Below the pieces are notes generated by a model, which saw nothing but the letters and a program-made list of their open reading frames with translations, had not been told where the DNA came from and did no database searches. A DNA stretch of 64,000 nucleotides from Omphalotus guepiniiformis (lineage: Eukaryota > Basidiomycota > Agaricomycetes > Agaricales > Omphalotaceae), in assembly GCA_028554645.1 (NCBI GenBank), contig JAQOOI010000073.1:806001-870000 (forward strand). The letters are read 5' to 3'. This document shows positions 46,222-58,500 of the stretch, one piece after another. A program made the position numbers and the translations under genes. Position 1 is the first letter of the stretch. Each line of letters begins with the position of its first letter.

Positions 46222-48101
46222 TATTGATGTGGTCACAATTCCTGTATATAGCTGATGACACCGACCTTCGACCGTACGTGGGTAATTAATGATTTAATTC
46301 TTGCCGCATGCACCATGGCCCATGAAAGTCATGATCCAGCACATCTCTGGCGCGTGTAATTCACCTTCGCGGCCTACACAAATGTTAGGCTTCCAAGGTC
46401 GCGCAGAATAAATATCTTCCGAGCGCACATGCGACTACGCACCGGAAATTTGAGTAATACACTCTTGCGGTGCTCACTGCCCGTAAGTATCAGCCCATGA
46501 ACCATGGTAGCGCCCATCAAATCCTGGGACTCGGAAGTCTGAACCCACCTTGCATAGACCATTTCTTGGTAGACCAATTCCATTACAGGCCTAGAGCATC
46601 CAGACATCAGGATGCACCAACCCATCGTGGACCATCGTCTCCAAGCCAAGGTATGGTTCCTGGTCAGTTGCTGCCATTTTGACTCGCTAAGTGACCCAGA
46701 AGCGACCCTCATCGACATCCCTGGGTCAGTGCTATACATTAGGTATTGAACACTTTCGGATCTTGGGATCCAAGCTGCTCAGAGTCAGAATTTGACAGTA
46801 ATTCGGCACCTCAGTCCGTATGTTCCGTACCATAACCCCGGAGGCTGGATTTTGAGGCCCTCTAGCATGTATTCCATGATTCTTTCACAACATAACCGTG
46901 GCTTCAATGACGCTCCGAAGGTTTTACGAGGATGGCAGATGTAATCGCCTGTCTGCTCCCATGACACGGACATTAACGCTCAATTTGCGCAGTGTGTTTC
47001 CCAGATGTTCTTGGTGATGCAAACCTACTGGCGTTTGGTACGGCCGCCACAGTGTACCCGTTTGCACGTTCTTTCCGACATATGTCGTTGAGTTTTTTCT
47101 TGGAGTTTAATATCTCATAGGCTTCAATGTCAGAGGGTGAAAACCAACGTGCGCGCGGCTACAAAGCTAAGCATTAACTCTGTTATTTACACGCAGAGAA
47201 TGAACTAGAACTTTACTGTCAACCCTAAGCTCTTTGTACCAAACATTCCCTCGGACAATCAGAGAAACGATATGAGTTCCGTCAATGTCATGTGGACGAC
47301 TTTCGCCGCCCTAAAGAAGACGGCAAAGCTTGTGAGCTTACTGACGTAGTCGGTGGAACCAGTGCTATCTTCTCTATCGAAACATTCGTTGCTGCCCGAG
47401 GCCCGAATTTCGAAGCAGTAAATCAAACCTTCGCGGGACTATCTTTCAAGCAGGAAGATAAATATTATTTGATCAAGTACAGGCAAATCTATAGGAAATT
47501 GTAGTCCTTTAGACTGTACTCACCCAACATTACACCCTTGATTTACGTAGATCTTTCTATACACCTACCTTCCAGTCCTTCGCGGGTGACTGGTGATGAC
47601 GAGCAATATCAAAGTATATCAAACAACCACCTGAATCGTTTATATTTGTGAACTTCAGCGAAAGCAGCTGAGGTCCTTGGACCGAAAAGCAACAGAGTTC
47701 ACCACCTCGTCCCACTGTGAACTCGGGAACGAATTAAGTTCCTAAAAACAGCATCAGTCATATGCCTCATAGAAATTTGGAGATAACCGCCGTACACGTA
47801 AAATGTTCACCAAATGCACACGGGTGTGTTTCATCTGCCATATGTTTCCTTCAACCTGTGACAAAGGACCCAAAGTCGCCGGTGCATAAGAGAATCCAGC
47901 TAACTGTCTAAAGCCGCCGACGACGACGGGGAAGACTCCATTAACACGTTCGTGGGCACAACTCATCGAGGGTACACTGTGGTAAGTGATGAAACGATTA
48001 GGAGTTGGGCAAAGAATGAATTAGCCAATGAGTTCTGCGCTACAATTAAGATACTCCACAGTAAGTGAGATAGCGATAAGAAACTGTCCGACACCAATTG
48101 A
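46222..48101. other. Gene-poor region with short open frames
   Basis: No recognisable gene in about 1.9 kb. The minus-strand frames at 46374-46739 and 46785-46973 are open but I find no convincing family. The plus-strand frame at 47292-47504 (GGTSAIFSIETFVAARGPNF) is likewise unassigned. This may be decayed gene sequence. Confidence 0.5.
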
Positions 48102-50113
48102 CTAGTGAGACCATCCTTCCCCACTCCGCCGCCTTAGCGGCAGTGGAATCCAAGGTCTGTGTGACTTGCGTGGATTATGAGAATTGGAAAGCCCGACCTT
48201 ACGGATTTTGGCGAGCTTGCGGAAGCCAGTGAAGGATGCAAGAAAAGCGATTAAGCCTGAAAATCCTGTCAAGGCGTAGAAAGCGTAGGGATGTGTCTCT
48301 AAGTGAGTCGTCAACTGTCCGATAGGTGAGTCCTTTGTGAAGAATATGGGACCGGACAGTGAAAGGCGTACATTCATACCGAAAAGACCTGCGATTAATG
48401 CTCCTGTCCCTACACCAAAAGTAGCTATAGAGACCTGCACAGATTTTCATTCATTAATCTCGAGACCTTCACGGCGGATAAACGGTACCAAACCTGAAGA
48501 TCTAGGGCTAGCAAAGCATTACGATTAGAGTCTAGAATAAGCTCTACAATTTCTTGCGTGGATTGCACGTTTGTCTTGGCCAGATGTAGTGAGGTTCATG
48601 AACTCCACGGGGGACCGCTACACACCTCAATATTTCCAACTTCATTGACAATTTCTTCAACCTGCTTGGAGAAAGACTCCAGCAGTACCTCGAGCTCCTC
48701 GTGGTCGAGTGACTCTCGATCAACGCCGTTCTTCTTGTCCGTCAGATACATCGCATTCAAGTCTTCGTCTGGCGAGAATAAATTAGCCGCATTCTCAAGG
48801 ACATTGGGGTACTCGGATCCCACCTGTTGCGAGGACTTCATCAAGTGCCTCCCCAACCTAGATTTTCTGATCGTCAGCGAGTAAAAAGAAGGGTAATTTG
48901 GTTTGAACAACGTACAAGTTTTGCGCGGCTTTGAAAACTGGCCAATCGCCTAGAGTAATGCAACAGACGTTTGAAGCGGTCGTGATCAATGTCATCTTCC
49001 AATTCCGCCAACAGTCCACCGACGAGATTACGAACAAACACTACTTCTGCTTCCAGCGCGCTAAGTACCGAGAGAAGAATCGACTCCAAAGCCCTGAAAA
49101 CATTGTTGGAAGCGAAACCTTCATGTTAAGGCGAAAAACCTACCGGAATTCATAAGGCATAGTGGAGCCTTTTATTTTTAGATTGTGCTGCGGAATGTTA
49201 GATTCTACACACCAGCTACGATAACAAGTTTTGCTTACCTCGAGATGGTACAGAAAGACCGAATGCAATCGGGAGTCTACGGAGCCATACGTGTCGAAAA
49301 GCACGACAGCGTCCGCTTTAACGAGGGCTCTAATGTGTAAGATGTTGACCTAGACGGACATCAACCGCTAGAAAATGGGGCGACAAAGAGCAGCAACGCA
49401 CAAGGAAAGCCTCTTTTCTGACAAGAATGGTGGGTACGAGATTGGGAACTCTGGAATCAATCTTCCGCAAATCACGAGGGTTCCAATCGCACGTCAGACC
49501 AAAATAAACAGTGACTCTGATCTGTTCACCGAAAGACTCACGTTCAAACGGTGCTCAGCGCTTAAATCAGATTTCTTGAAATGTCCGGAGATTGTTTTCA
49601 CGTTGCCTTGAAACACAATGCGGTTAACCATTGGGAAGGAGGGACATAAGCGGTGAGTAGCGCATTACCTTCTGCATCTAGTACAGTGCCTAAAAGAACA
49701 AGACATCAGAGTTTTATTGGTACCAAGACATATAAGTCCAAATATTGCAACGTGCAACGTAGCATGAGATCGGTCGGCTGACGTCCTTTCAAGTATTTTT
49801 CTAGAATATCGTTCTTTGCACCTTCCTCCTCTTCTGCGGAAGGCGCTCTTGGGCCAGGCGTCCGTGCATACCATGCGAAGCTGCGTCTATTAGGCTTGCA
49901 GACAGAGGCGGAAAGATCCTTTCTCAATGAAGAGGAAGTAAAACGTCCAGATTCATAAGGTCGGGCCGTGCACCTCCAAGTACAAAAACTTGAAGTGTGG
50001 CACAAGATGGAAGCGATACCATGTTGAGACTTCAGGAATCTCTTGGTAGCATTAAGAACCGCTCCAGTTACATGGCTCGAAAGACGTTTTGATATGCCAG
50101 TATGCATGCGCAA
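48102..50113 (-). CDS. mrs2: Mrs2/Lpe10-type mitochondrial magnesium channel
   Basis: Eleven exons were traced: 50113-49759, 49689-49669, 49606-49546 (approximate end), an exon ending at 49402, 49349-49239, 49187-49144, 49093-48916, 48857-48824, 48768-48626, 48574-48494 and 48434-48102. The N-terminus is basic and Ser-rich (MRMHTGISKRLSSH), fitting a mitochondrial presequence. Family landmarks are RDLRKIDSRVPNLVPTILVR, LVKADAVVLFDTYGS, NLVGGLLAELEDDID, EDLNAMYLTDKK, HEELEVLLESFSKQVEEIV and the signature LIAGLFGMN before the first TM helix. A second TM (YALTGFSGLIAFLASF) and a basic tail follow. Such proteins form pentameric Mg2+ channels in the inner membrane. One splice acceptor is missing before NPRDLRK (near 49485), so the gene may be impaired; see the finding. 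Confidence 0.93.
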
Positions 50114-50816
50114 ATGGCAAAAACTGAGCCAGAAATGTCGCCGTCCAGCGCAAGTTCCAGGTGCAAAACGACGCCAGAGAAATTGGCCTGGCGCCTCTTG
50201 CGTGACGAGTCACATTAGTGTCACAAAGCAGTGTCACAGTCATGTGATAGGTCCGCCCCGCTTTGGCGCTTCCCCGGATTCTGATTTCCATAAATTCCAA
50301 TTTGGTGATAACGCGTTCCTTGGTTCCTTCCCCACCTGTTGGCATCTTCAACACTGCTTCGGTCTGTTTTACCTTTTACCGCAGCGGTGGTTCATAAGGT
50401 GGCTGTCCTAAGCGTTGAATTAAATCTTCCGGCAGCTTTTTTGCTAATCTCTTCTAATGCCAGCATGCATCCAAGTGACATCCGAGTCTCGCGAAAAAAG
50501 AAAGAAAAGAGTTCTCTTGTTGATAGAGAAATTGCCGGTCTTCGATCTGTGTATGTTATCCTTTCATTTCGGGGTCTCCGCAAGAAGATATGTACATACA
50601 TCAACGTGCAAGCCATTCTTGATCGGACAGTCCCGTGTTTAGCGAAGATGGCAAGAGATCATATCTAGTCCTATGCTTATCCAGGATTGCGCCCCCCTCA
50701 CGGTCTCATTCTCATTACATATAGCTGCCTACTTAACCTTCTCTTCAAACTTACTCCCCCCACCCCTCCTGTGTAACATGCGCCGGGCCTGATATCCCTC
50801 ACCTATTCTCGTTGCT
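50114..50816. other. Intergenic region between divergent genes
   Basis: Probable shared 5' region of the Mrs2 gene (minus) and the nucleotidyltransferase-like gene (plus). A plus-strand open frame at about 50457-50668 (MHPSDIRVSRKKKEKSS) lacks any recognisable feature and I do not call it. Confidence 0.5.
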
Positions 50817-51615
50817 ATGTCTGAGACTCGAAGGCTCTTGGAAGCAGCCAGCGCTCTCTCTCGGCTGCTGTGTGTCAGCGGAGTCCCGCACGCATTCTAT
50901 GGAAGTGTGTTGACTGCGGTGCTAGCCAACTTTCCCCAATGCGATGTAAGTAGGCGGCTACTAGTCAGGTGGTCTCTGTGGGTGCTTATCCCAATGCGGC
51001 GCTTAGGAAATCTTTTGCATCGTCGAAGGAGGCCAAAATCAAACTCACCCGTTCCGGCGTGTCCGCGATGCACTTGCCGGAAGTGAGGATTTTTCAATAA
51101 CACATTCTCCGTGGACGAATAGGTTTGTTTTTCACGGACTTTTTCCTTTCATGTTCTTGTCATAACAATTAGGCTCCACGTATCCTACCGTCGGCTCATC
51201 CCGGCCATTGAGGTGTGCGCATTTTGTTATTTGTGCCGCAATTTATTATGCTCACACGACCACTAAGATTGAGATATTACCTGCCGGAGAGGCAGGTCCT
51301 CGACGGTTGGATTCAACTACCGTCGCAAGCATTCAAGGTGTACCGTTTCTGACGATATCCGAGTTTGTTCGAGCAAAACTCAAGGCATGGATAATGTGGG
51401 CGCCCAACTTTACACTTATGGCCTTGCTTTTTAAAGTTGCTTCATTTAGCCGCCGTTCGGACAGAGACGCCCAAGACATATCTTATACCATGTCCCGATA
51501 CTGGAATCGCGTGGACATCAATCGAATACCCGAGCAGGACATGAATTTGTTCGTCAGTCGTCATAGTTCTGCTGCTCCAGCGTGGTCGGCAGTAAGAAGA
51601 AAGTATGGCGTGTGA
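50817..51615 (+). CDS. Nucleotidyltransferase-like protein, agaric family
   Basis: Exons 50817-50945, 51007-51122, 51173-51212, 51268-51395 and 51450-51615 join to 579 nt, 192 aa. Introns are 50-61 nt (GTAAGT...TTAG, GTTTGT...TTAG, GTGTGC...TAAG, GTGGGC...TTAG). The last intron is 54 nt with no stop, so it could also be retained. The protein reads VPHAFYGSVLTAVL, CDEIFCIVEGG, THPFRRVRDALAGSEDFSI, LIPAIEIEILPAGEAGP, VPFLTISEFVRAKLKAW, RDAQDISY and VDINRIPEQDM. I recognise this order from many agaric proteins whose fold resembles minimal nucleotidyltransferases. The GS motif is present, but the usual TxDxD metal site is not obvious, so activity is doubtful. The gene appears intact. Confidence 0.8.
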
Positions 51616-54600
51616 ACAAGCTGAAATCGTATCATGCAGAGTGAGTCGAGGCTAGCTACCAAAATGTATCATAATTCAAAGAAATGTATAATCCACTCAA
51701 AGCTACCTACCCAAGATACCATATTAAAACATATCGAAAACCTTGCTGGAATTCATCGAGCACATACTTACCGCCGTGGCCACAAGTCACTATCATGTGT
51801 ATGGCGCTCCTGTGAACCAAGATTGTATATCAATCATTGACAATCTTGCATACAATCTTGCATACCTCATTGTGGGGAACACTGATATCGTATCTCTATT
51901 CAATACTCTCCAGTGTCAGACGGAAACAACGATGCAATATCTACTACAAGGCCCGTTGACATCATGTCGTTCTTTCCATGGCATCTTGATAAACTGAAAA
52001 AGTTTAAACAAATTCCCATTCGTTGGTGACTTCTCGTGAGCCTGGCAGCATTCAATTAGATCTGTTAGTGAGTTGCGGTTACTTACTACCCAGACACCTA
52101 GAATAGAATCGTTATCTAGTCCTCATCGTTCAAACACAATCTCATAGGGGGTATTTCGACTCGTATCAAACTTCGTAGCACGCCTCGGCGACTAGCGGGT
52201 CAGCGGACGCAAAGACTAGGCATTGTGAAAAACGTTGTGTCTGGAATAGGTCTCATCCATCATCCAGGCTCCCAAGAGATCAACGTTATTACAAGAACCC
52301 CAGGTCCATGAGCCGATTTTGAATGCAAGATTCGCATACATTCCACGCATCGTATTCAAGTTATTCGTCGAGCTCCGGTAGTCCCAAACAACTTCGGAAA
52401 AAATTGAGCTGAGTGCTTTAAGCTTTTGAGTATTGTTCGAACCTCATCGAATAGCACGTCATAAAATTTATCGGATAAAAGCATGTTCGTGGAAACCTTG
52501 AGAGGCCACAAGAGCAAGACCAAAGTCATATGAGCATGATTGCCTATCGGATAACCCAAGTTGGAAGTGGGCAAGCCAGTGCGAACCCATGAACGCCTCG
52601 AAAGCCCGTAAACGGAGTAGATTACACCGAAATCTATTGTAGTGAAGTTTTGATAGACACTGGCAGGTCATCCGAGAGTCGTTTGAGAACTTGTCTGTCC
52701 TGAATTCCGGGTACATGGTAAAGAAGTGGGAATACTGTGGTCGTGTTCGGACGTGGGGTTCTAATATGGGATTCGGATATGGGGTACTCGGTTACGGCCA
52801 TGCGGAGATGCCCAGCGTGTATAACAGGTAAAGAGCGCATCCGTAATAGGCTGGGTTAGAGTCACGGAACGAAGACTATCCCATTATGCTGAGCCAAGCT
52901 TTACCCAAAGTACGGTCGACAAGACGTGTGCTACACCTGTGGATAGGAGTCATGGATTGAGTACAACAACTCAGCAAGGCAGGAAACACCACTAAAGGTT
53001 CCATAACGGACTAAACCGAGGAGTAAATCAAAAGGTAGCCTCGGACGTGTAGGAGTTCGCAAAGTGATTTTCCGTTTCGTGAAAGGAGGCAGAAGAGCGA
53101 ACTATGGGCAAGAAGTAACCCTGTTCCCCTGAGCTAAGTGGGGGCTTCTAGGTATGTATGACTCGGATGTCGGACTACGCAGAAAGTCGATCTCCATCTA
53201 GGTCCGTTACGACGTTTCGGCGGGATTACAGGTGTCTGCTTATGATAGGACCACGAGAGTAAACCAGTCGGCGTCAATACCTCAGATCGAGCGAGATTAC
53301 GGCGAGATTCCCAAGGCCTGTCGCTTTCGATATTCGAATTTGAACGGAATCAAAAACACGACCCAGCAGACCCGAATAATTCCGAACGTCACTCGGCAAT
53401 ACGGCGATGGACGGTCCAAGCCTATCTCGAAATGGCTTTGAACATCGGAAACAAGTGGCACCACTGGAAGAAGTTTGAGAAGCGCATCCTCATATTTCAC
53501 GTCGTCCAGGACCAGGTTCACCAGTGTCAAAGTCGGGCACTAGTCAGGCTATATCATACAAGAACAGCTTCGAATCTGCGATACGAGGTCAGTGTGAAGT
53601 TCAAAAGTTCGAGAAAGAGAAGTAGATTGTGATGTCCACACAAAGTTGAGGTTAATACTTTCCTCAAGCTCTCGTGATTGGAAAAGGGTGTCCGAAGATA
53701 CGCGTACGCATTTCTCCTTCCAAGAGCCTAGAAAATGGCTTAGAAGATTCTTCATATTTAACAAGAGAAACTACGACTCACGAGAAGTGAAATGTCCTGC
53801 CTGTGGCACCGAAGAGTGTGAAGAAATCAAAGCGCAACAGCGTGGGAACATTGTCCGGAGACTTCCAGTTAGATATGTGGACATCCAGCATACATTCCAG
53901 AATTCGAATCAACTACAGGCTTCGTGGCACTCCATCTAAATGTTTAACATAGTCGTATCGAATCGGTATCTGTCAATCTTGCGGTCTATCCCGAGACGTA
54001 GTAGTAGTCCAGCGCAAGACTACCGCTGTAAGTATAGTACTAGCAGTGCATGGCTTCAAGTTGTGCGTATCTTTTAATCATTCGACAGTGGCAGGCTCAA
54101 GATATCAGTGGGTCATGAATTCAGAGGACCTGCCTGAAGTGGTGCTGCACCACACAATGAGGCGTTGAGTGCAACTAGGTTAGTAAAAGCCTCGGAAAAC
54201 ATATTATCAGAGACAAGTTACTTGCCATTCACACACATGTACAGAAGTTGTGTGAGCTGAGATCATCTAGCCCTAGGGAGTTCAAAGTCTATGGCAGGAT
54301 TTGCGGTCGTTCGGTTTAAGTGGACACGTGTAGATCCAATTACTTCGTAGCCTTTTTTCGTGATTTTTATCAGAATTCGCATCATTTTTGCCTGCATCTT
54401 GTTTGGATTGTGTAGAATCAGCTGGTAGATATAGGCGACAGTCTCAACAAAAGAAGAAAGAAATGACAAACCTATACTTCGAAAACAACTGAATTGAAGG
54501 GTGATGGGGGTAAATTTCAAGAGAGGAGAGGAGCAGAAACGGTTGCTTAGTCTTTGGACTTGAAAAAAGGGAAAAGCAGCAAATCTGCATGCACCAGATT

Positions 54601-55507
54601 GAGACTCTGAATCCTGAGCTCGAGTAGCACGGCCCGCAATTACTACCAGCCCCGGCCAACTTGAACTTGTGGTCGGAGAATCCTAAAAGCAAGACCGGAT
54701 CAATGAATTGAACGACTGCCAACTTCAGTCTTCCAAGTTGAGACTTTACAAATTCAACGTTCAACCGTCGGAAGATGGTGATTTAGTTGAACACTTACTA
54801 ACTTAGTCTGACTACAAACCCAGTGCACACACGAGCGGCATGCAGAAAAAGTAATACCTTCGTTCGGCCTCCGAACATGTGTACGCTGTGGTGCACTGCA
54901 GGATGATTACGATTAAATGCACCTCAGTGTTATCCTTGGCCTGTTGTGGGGTTGATCTTGGATCAGGTCACGGGTGTACCGAGAGACGCGCTCTTGGACA
55001 CTTAAGCACTCCCCTTTTTTCGCGACGTTTCGTAAAGATCTGGGAGATGTTAACTTCTTCAGTACCATCAACAATGCTTCGGACTTCACCCTACTTCACC
55101 TCAGTGTGACTTTCCCCGCCACCCCCTTCCCCCAAATCAATTAAAACTTTGGTGGGACTTGACTTGGCTCTCGCGGCATCGGCCAGCAGTGGCGTATCGG
55201 TGTTCCGTACCAACCGCGTTTCTCGAGCATGTATGCTCAACGCCAGTAATCATCACCACGCCCCAAAAGTCTCGACTTTTACATTCTAATCCAGCGATGA
55301 TCCTGTTCCTACAGCGAGTCCAGGCGCGGAACCGTCCGTGAGTAACGCGCTTCACAGCTTTCTCAGGAGATAGTAGATCTTGGGGTACCCCTCACGCTGT
55401 CGGTCTCCGTTAATAACATTATCTTGCGTGTGCAAGTCGACAGCATACCAGTACAGGTGATCAGAATTGGTAATACAGGAAAAAGACGAAACCAAACTAA
55501 AACCCAA
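51616..55507. other. Long region without a recognised gene
   Basis: Nearly 3.9 kb with only short, incoherent frames. A plus-strand stretch at 53232-53940 has overlapping open frames, one with a C-x2-C ... C-x4-C pattern (VKCPACGTEECEEIK), and may be a decayed gene. A minus-strand block at 54263-54520 (MRILIKITKKGYEVIGSTRV) is open but unassigned. I see no RNA gene or repeat. Confidence 0.5.
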
Positions 55508-58500
55508 TTAAGAAACCAAGAAGCCGCTCTCTCTACTCCGCTCCAACCACCGTTGTCGCAAGATTTGTCTAGTTCGTATCTGTGGTAGTGCTGCTTGAAC
55601 TGTGTCCTTGTTTCTAATCGTACATAGGTAGTCCTCCGTGTCGGATACAAAGAACATCCGGTATGTCCGCACGCAGACTTTGATCTCGAGGCCGTCTGAG
55701 CCAACGACATCCAATGGGGTGTTGGTGTCAGGAGCAGGGCGTGGAAGATTCCTAAGGGTAAGGTTATAGATAGTACTAAGAGAAGAATTACGTGTCTCTT
55801 ACTTGCGAAGGAAAGGCCTTCTGATTTTTTGTGATGACACGCCTTGTGTCGTTTCGCTCTATATGTCACTATCAGAGACCATTCGATGCACAGGAGAAAG
55901 AATGGCTTACAGAAACATATGAGTCGATGTATGCCTGCCACCGGCCCGTCAGCACTTCCGAATCATCAAAGCTAGAATCGTCTTTGCCAATCAGCTGGAT
56001 AGTCATAGTCCTAGAGTCAGGAAGCTATAAAAAGGGGTCGGTAAACGTAAACGACAGATAAGAACGAAGAGAACTAAACATACCCAGTCTATACGGAAAA
56101 GATTCTCATCGGGTCCAAGGACCTTCTCAGCGCTTCGGCGACTATTGATTTGGTCTTGCGTAGTAGGGGACACCAATGCGCGGTCACGCTTCAGTACTTC
56201 GAGGAGTTCCTGACTCTTGGCATCAGCGAAGACAGCTTGAACCTAAAGATTTACGAGGGTCAATCGTTAATATTCTGACTGCCAATCAAGCCAATCAAGT
56301 CCAACCTGTTTGATGATTACACCGATCAACTTGTCAACCGTGAAAATTTTATAGGCATCCTACGGGCAGAAGTGTCAGAAGAGCATTCATTAACACAGGA
56401 CATCACCGAACCTTGATTCCAAACATAAATCGTACTTGATCCTCGAATACTGCTTGTTCAAGCTCATTATCGAACAATCGTTCGCAAGACTCCAGCAGCA
56501 GGTCGTAGTAATGACCACTTGTAGCTTTACGATCGTCTAAGTTAAGTCCTGTCGGCGGAGGGAGTCCTAATGTGCTCGCGACCGGGGTCTGACCATGTGA
56601 ATCAGGTTCAGATCGCTTTGCCGCTATCGATTTGAAGAGCGCGAGGCGGGAATATAGAACCTGATTTTATTTTAAAAATTAGATGGGTTGATACTAAAAA
56701 GGTTATCAGGAAGAAAATCATACCTCAAGCAGACGCAGAAGAGTATAGAATACGGTGCTGGTGAAGAAAATACACTTCTTCGGCGTCTTCCGAGTCCCAG
56801 AAGCTTCTCCCCGGGCCTCATCATCAAGAGGGGGAGCAGGTGAAGCGAAGCGTGAAATCGAGGGCGAAGCTGCTTCCTGTGCCCTCGTTTTTCTGTTCGT
56901 AGACTTGGCCTGTTCACTCTTCAAAAGTTTCTTTCGTAAATCACCTCCAGATATACCAGAACCACCTTTACGACTCCGGCCACCTGTACGAGAGCTACCA
57001 CTTCCCACACTGGTGACTTCCAGGTCATCCACGACACTACCGCCATCATCGCTCAAGTCTGTGTCAGCAGCCTCTTGAGCAACTAAGAAAGCTGAATTGA
57101 AGGCAACAGGGTCTAGCACAAAGAACAGCGGGACGAACGACCGAAGGAAACCCTCGATCCTTCTCCTTTCAGCAAAATGGATCTGTCCTTGTGTTCGATC
57201 GAGGAAGGAAAATATCAATTTAAGCGCATCCTGGAGGACCGGCGCCTCGTCGACAACAAATTCCAGCTGGTGCCTTGGTCGAGTCCTCGCGAAAAGCGGG
57301 TCAATAAGCGACGCACGCTTGGTCATTTGTTCCTCCCTTGCTGCTTCGATCTGGTTCACGAAGGACTTGGTCGTGAGCGCCTTCTTGTCAGCAGCCTTGA
57401 ATGAGATACTCTGATGGTCAAGACTCTTCGCGTAGTTCCGTGCGTCAACCTCCCGCCACACCTTGTTCCACTCCCTCTGTGCCCGTTTCCATTCTTCCTC
57501 TTTTTGCTTGAGACGCGCTAGCACCACTGGAATGGCAAGTGCAGGGGTATCCTGCATCGACTGTATGACCTCCAGCCCAGCTTCGCGTCCATATATTTTC
57601 TTGATGACTCGTTGATGTATGGCCTTAGCGGAACCGCCCAGATTCGGCTTCAGCTTGAAGCCACCGCGCTCATCTTGGCTCAGCTGGGCAATCTTATTAT
57701 TGATTGGCTCGAGAATGGCTATTGTCCGTACGATGGCCTCGATGTGGAAGTCATACTCATGACGCTCCTCTTCACTTCGATGAAGAGCTTCCTCGTAGAT
57801 GTTCTTCTTATTCACGCTGAAACCAGTATCTTCGCTACCCCACGTAGGGTGAGAAACCCACTCGTCGTTGAGAACGGAACGGCACATGTTATCACGGCCT
57901 GAGCAAGTAACATTGATTTCCTGAGCACAAACAATTTAAGAGATGCTGGCATGGACAGAACAATACGAAACTCACACTGGCAGGCAATCGTCTGTAGCTC
58001 CCGTACTGAACGCTCAAGTCGACCCGACCTGGCAAAGGTCTCTCCCGAACACCACCAACGATCGTTGGTCTTGTCCAACCAGCTTGCTGTTGCTGAGCCT
58101 CGAACGCCCAGCTTTCTTTCTCCTTCTTGTCATCCCACCCAAGTATCTCCTTAAACTGTCGCATGAGTTCTCCATCGCCGACCAAAAAGTTTCTGCTTTC
58201 CTTCACAAGTCGTGCGGAGTCAATGAAGCCTTGTGTGAACAAGTTCACAACCTTCAAGAATTCATTGTATGTTTCGCGGCTGTCAAGCGCACGTTTCACG
58301 CGATCAAAGAAATGGGTCTCGTCAATAGCGATGGGTGGCCGTGACATGGAAGGTAATGGTGGGGGAGCATGATGATTTCGACGATCCGCGGTCGTGACGT
58401 TGCTGTGACGGTGGCTGGATGATGAACTAGCTTCTGGCTTGAGCTTCTTGACCTGAAAAGTATATTCAAAACGACATCGTCAAAATTTGTTATGTATCTT

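Noticed and set aside
46374..46973. Possible cytochrome P450 fragment on the minus strand (LTGSEHRKSVLLKF)
   Set aside because: The EHRK segment recalls the P450 helix C but no heme-binding or ExxR motif occurs and the rest does not fit; left as unassigned.
50457..50668. Small basic ORF MHPSDIRVSRKKKEKSS...
   Set aside because: It has no homologous pattern I recognise, lies in the shared 5' region of two divergent genes and has no clear intron or stop context.
54263..54764. Minus-strand frames that together suggest a small protein (ILIKITKKGYEVIGSTRV)
   Set aside because: The frames do not join through credible splice sites and carry no known motif.
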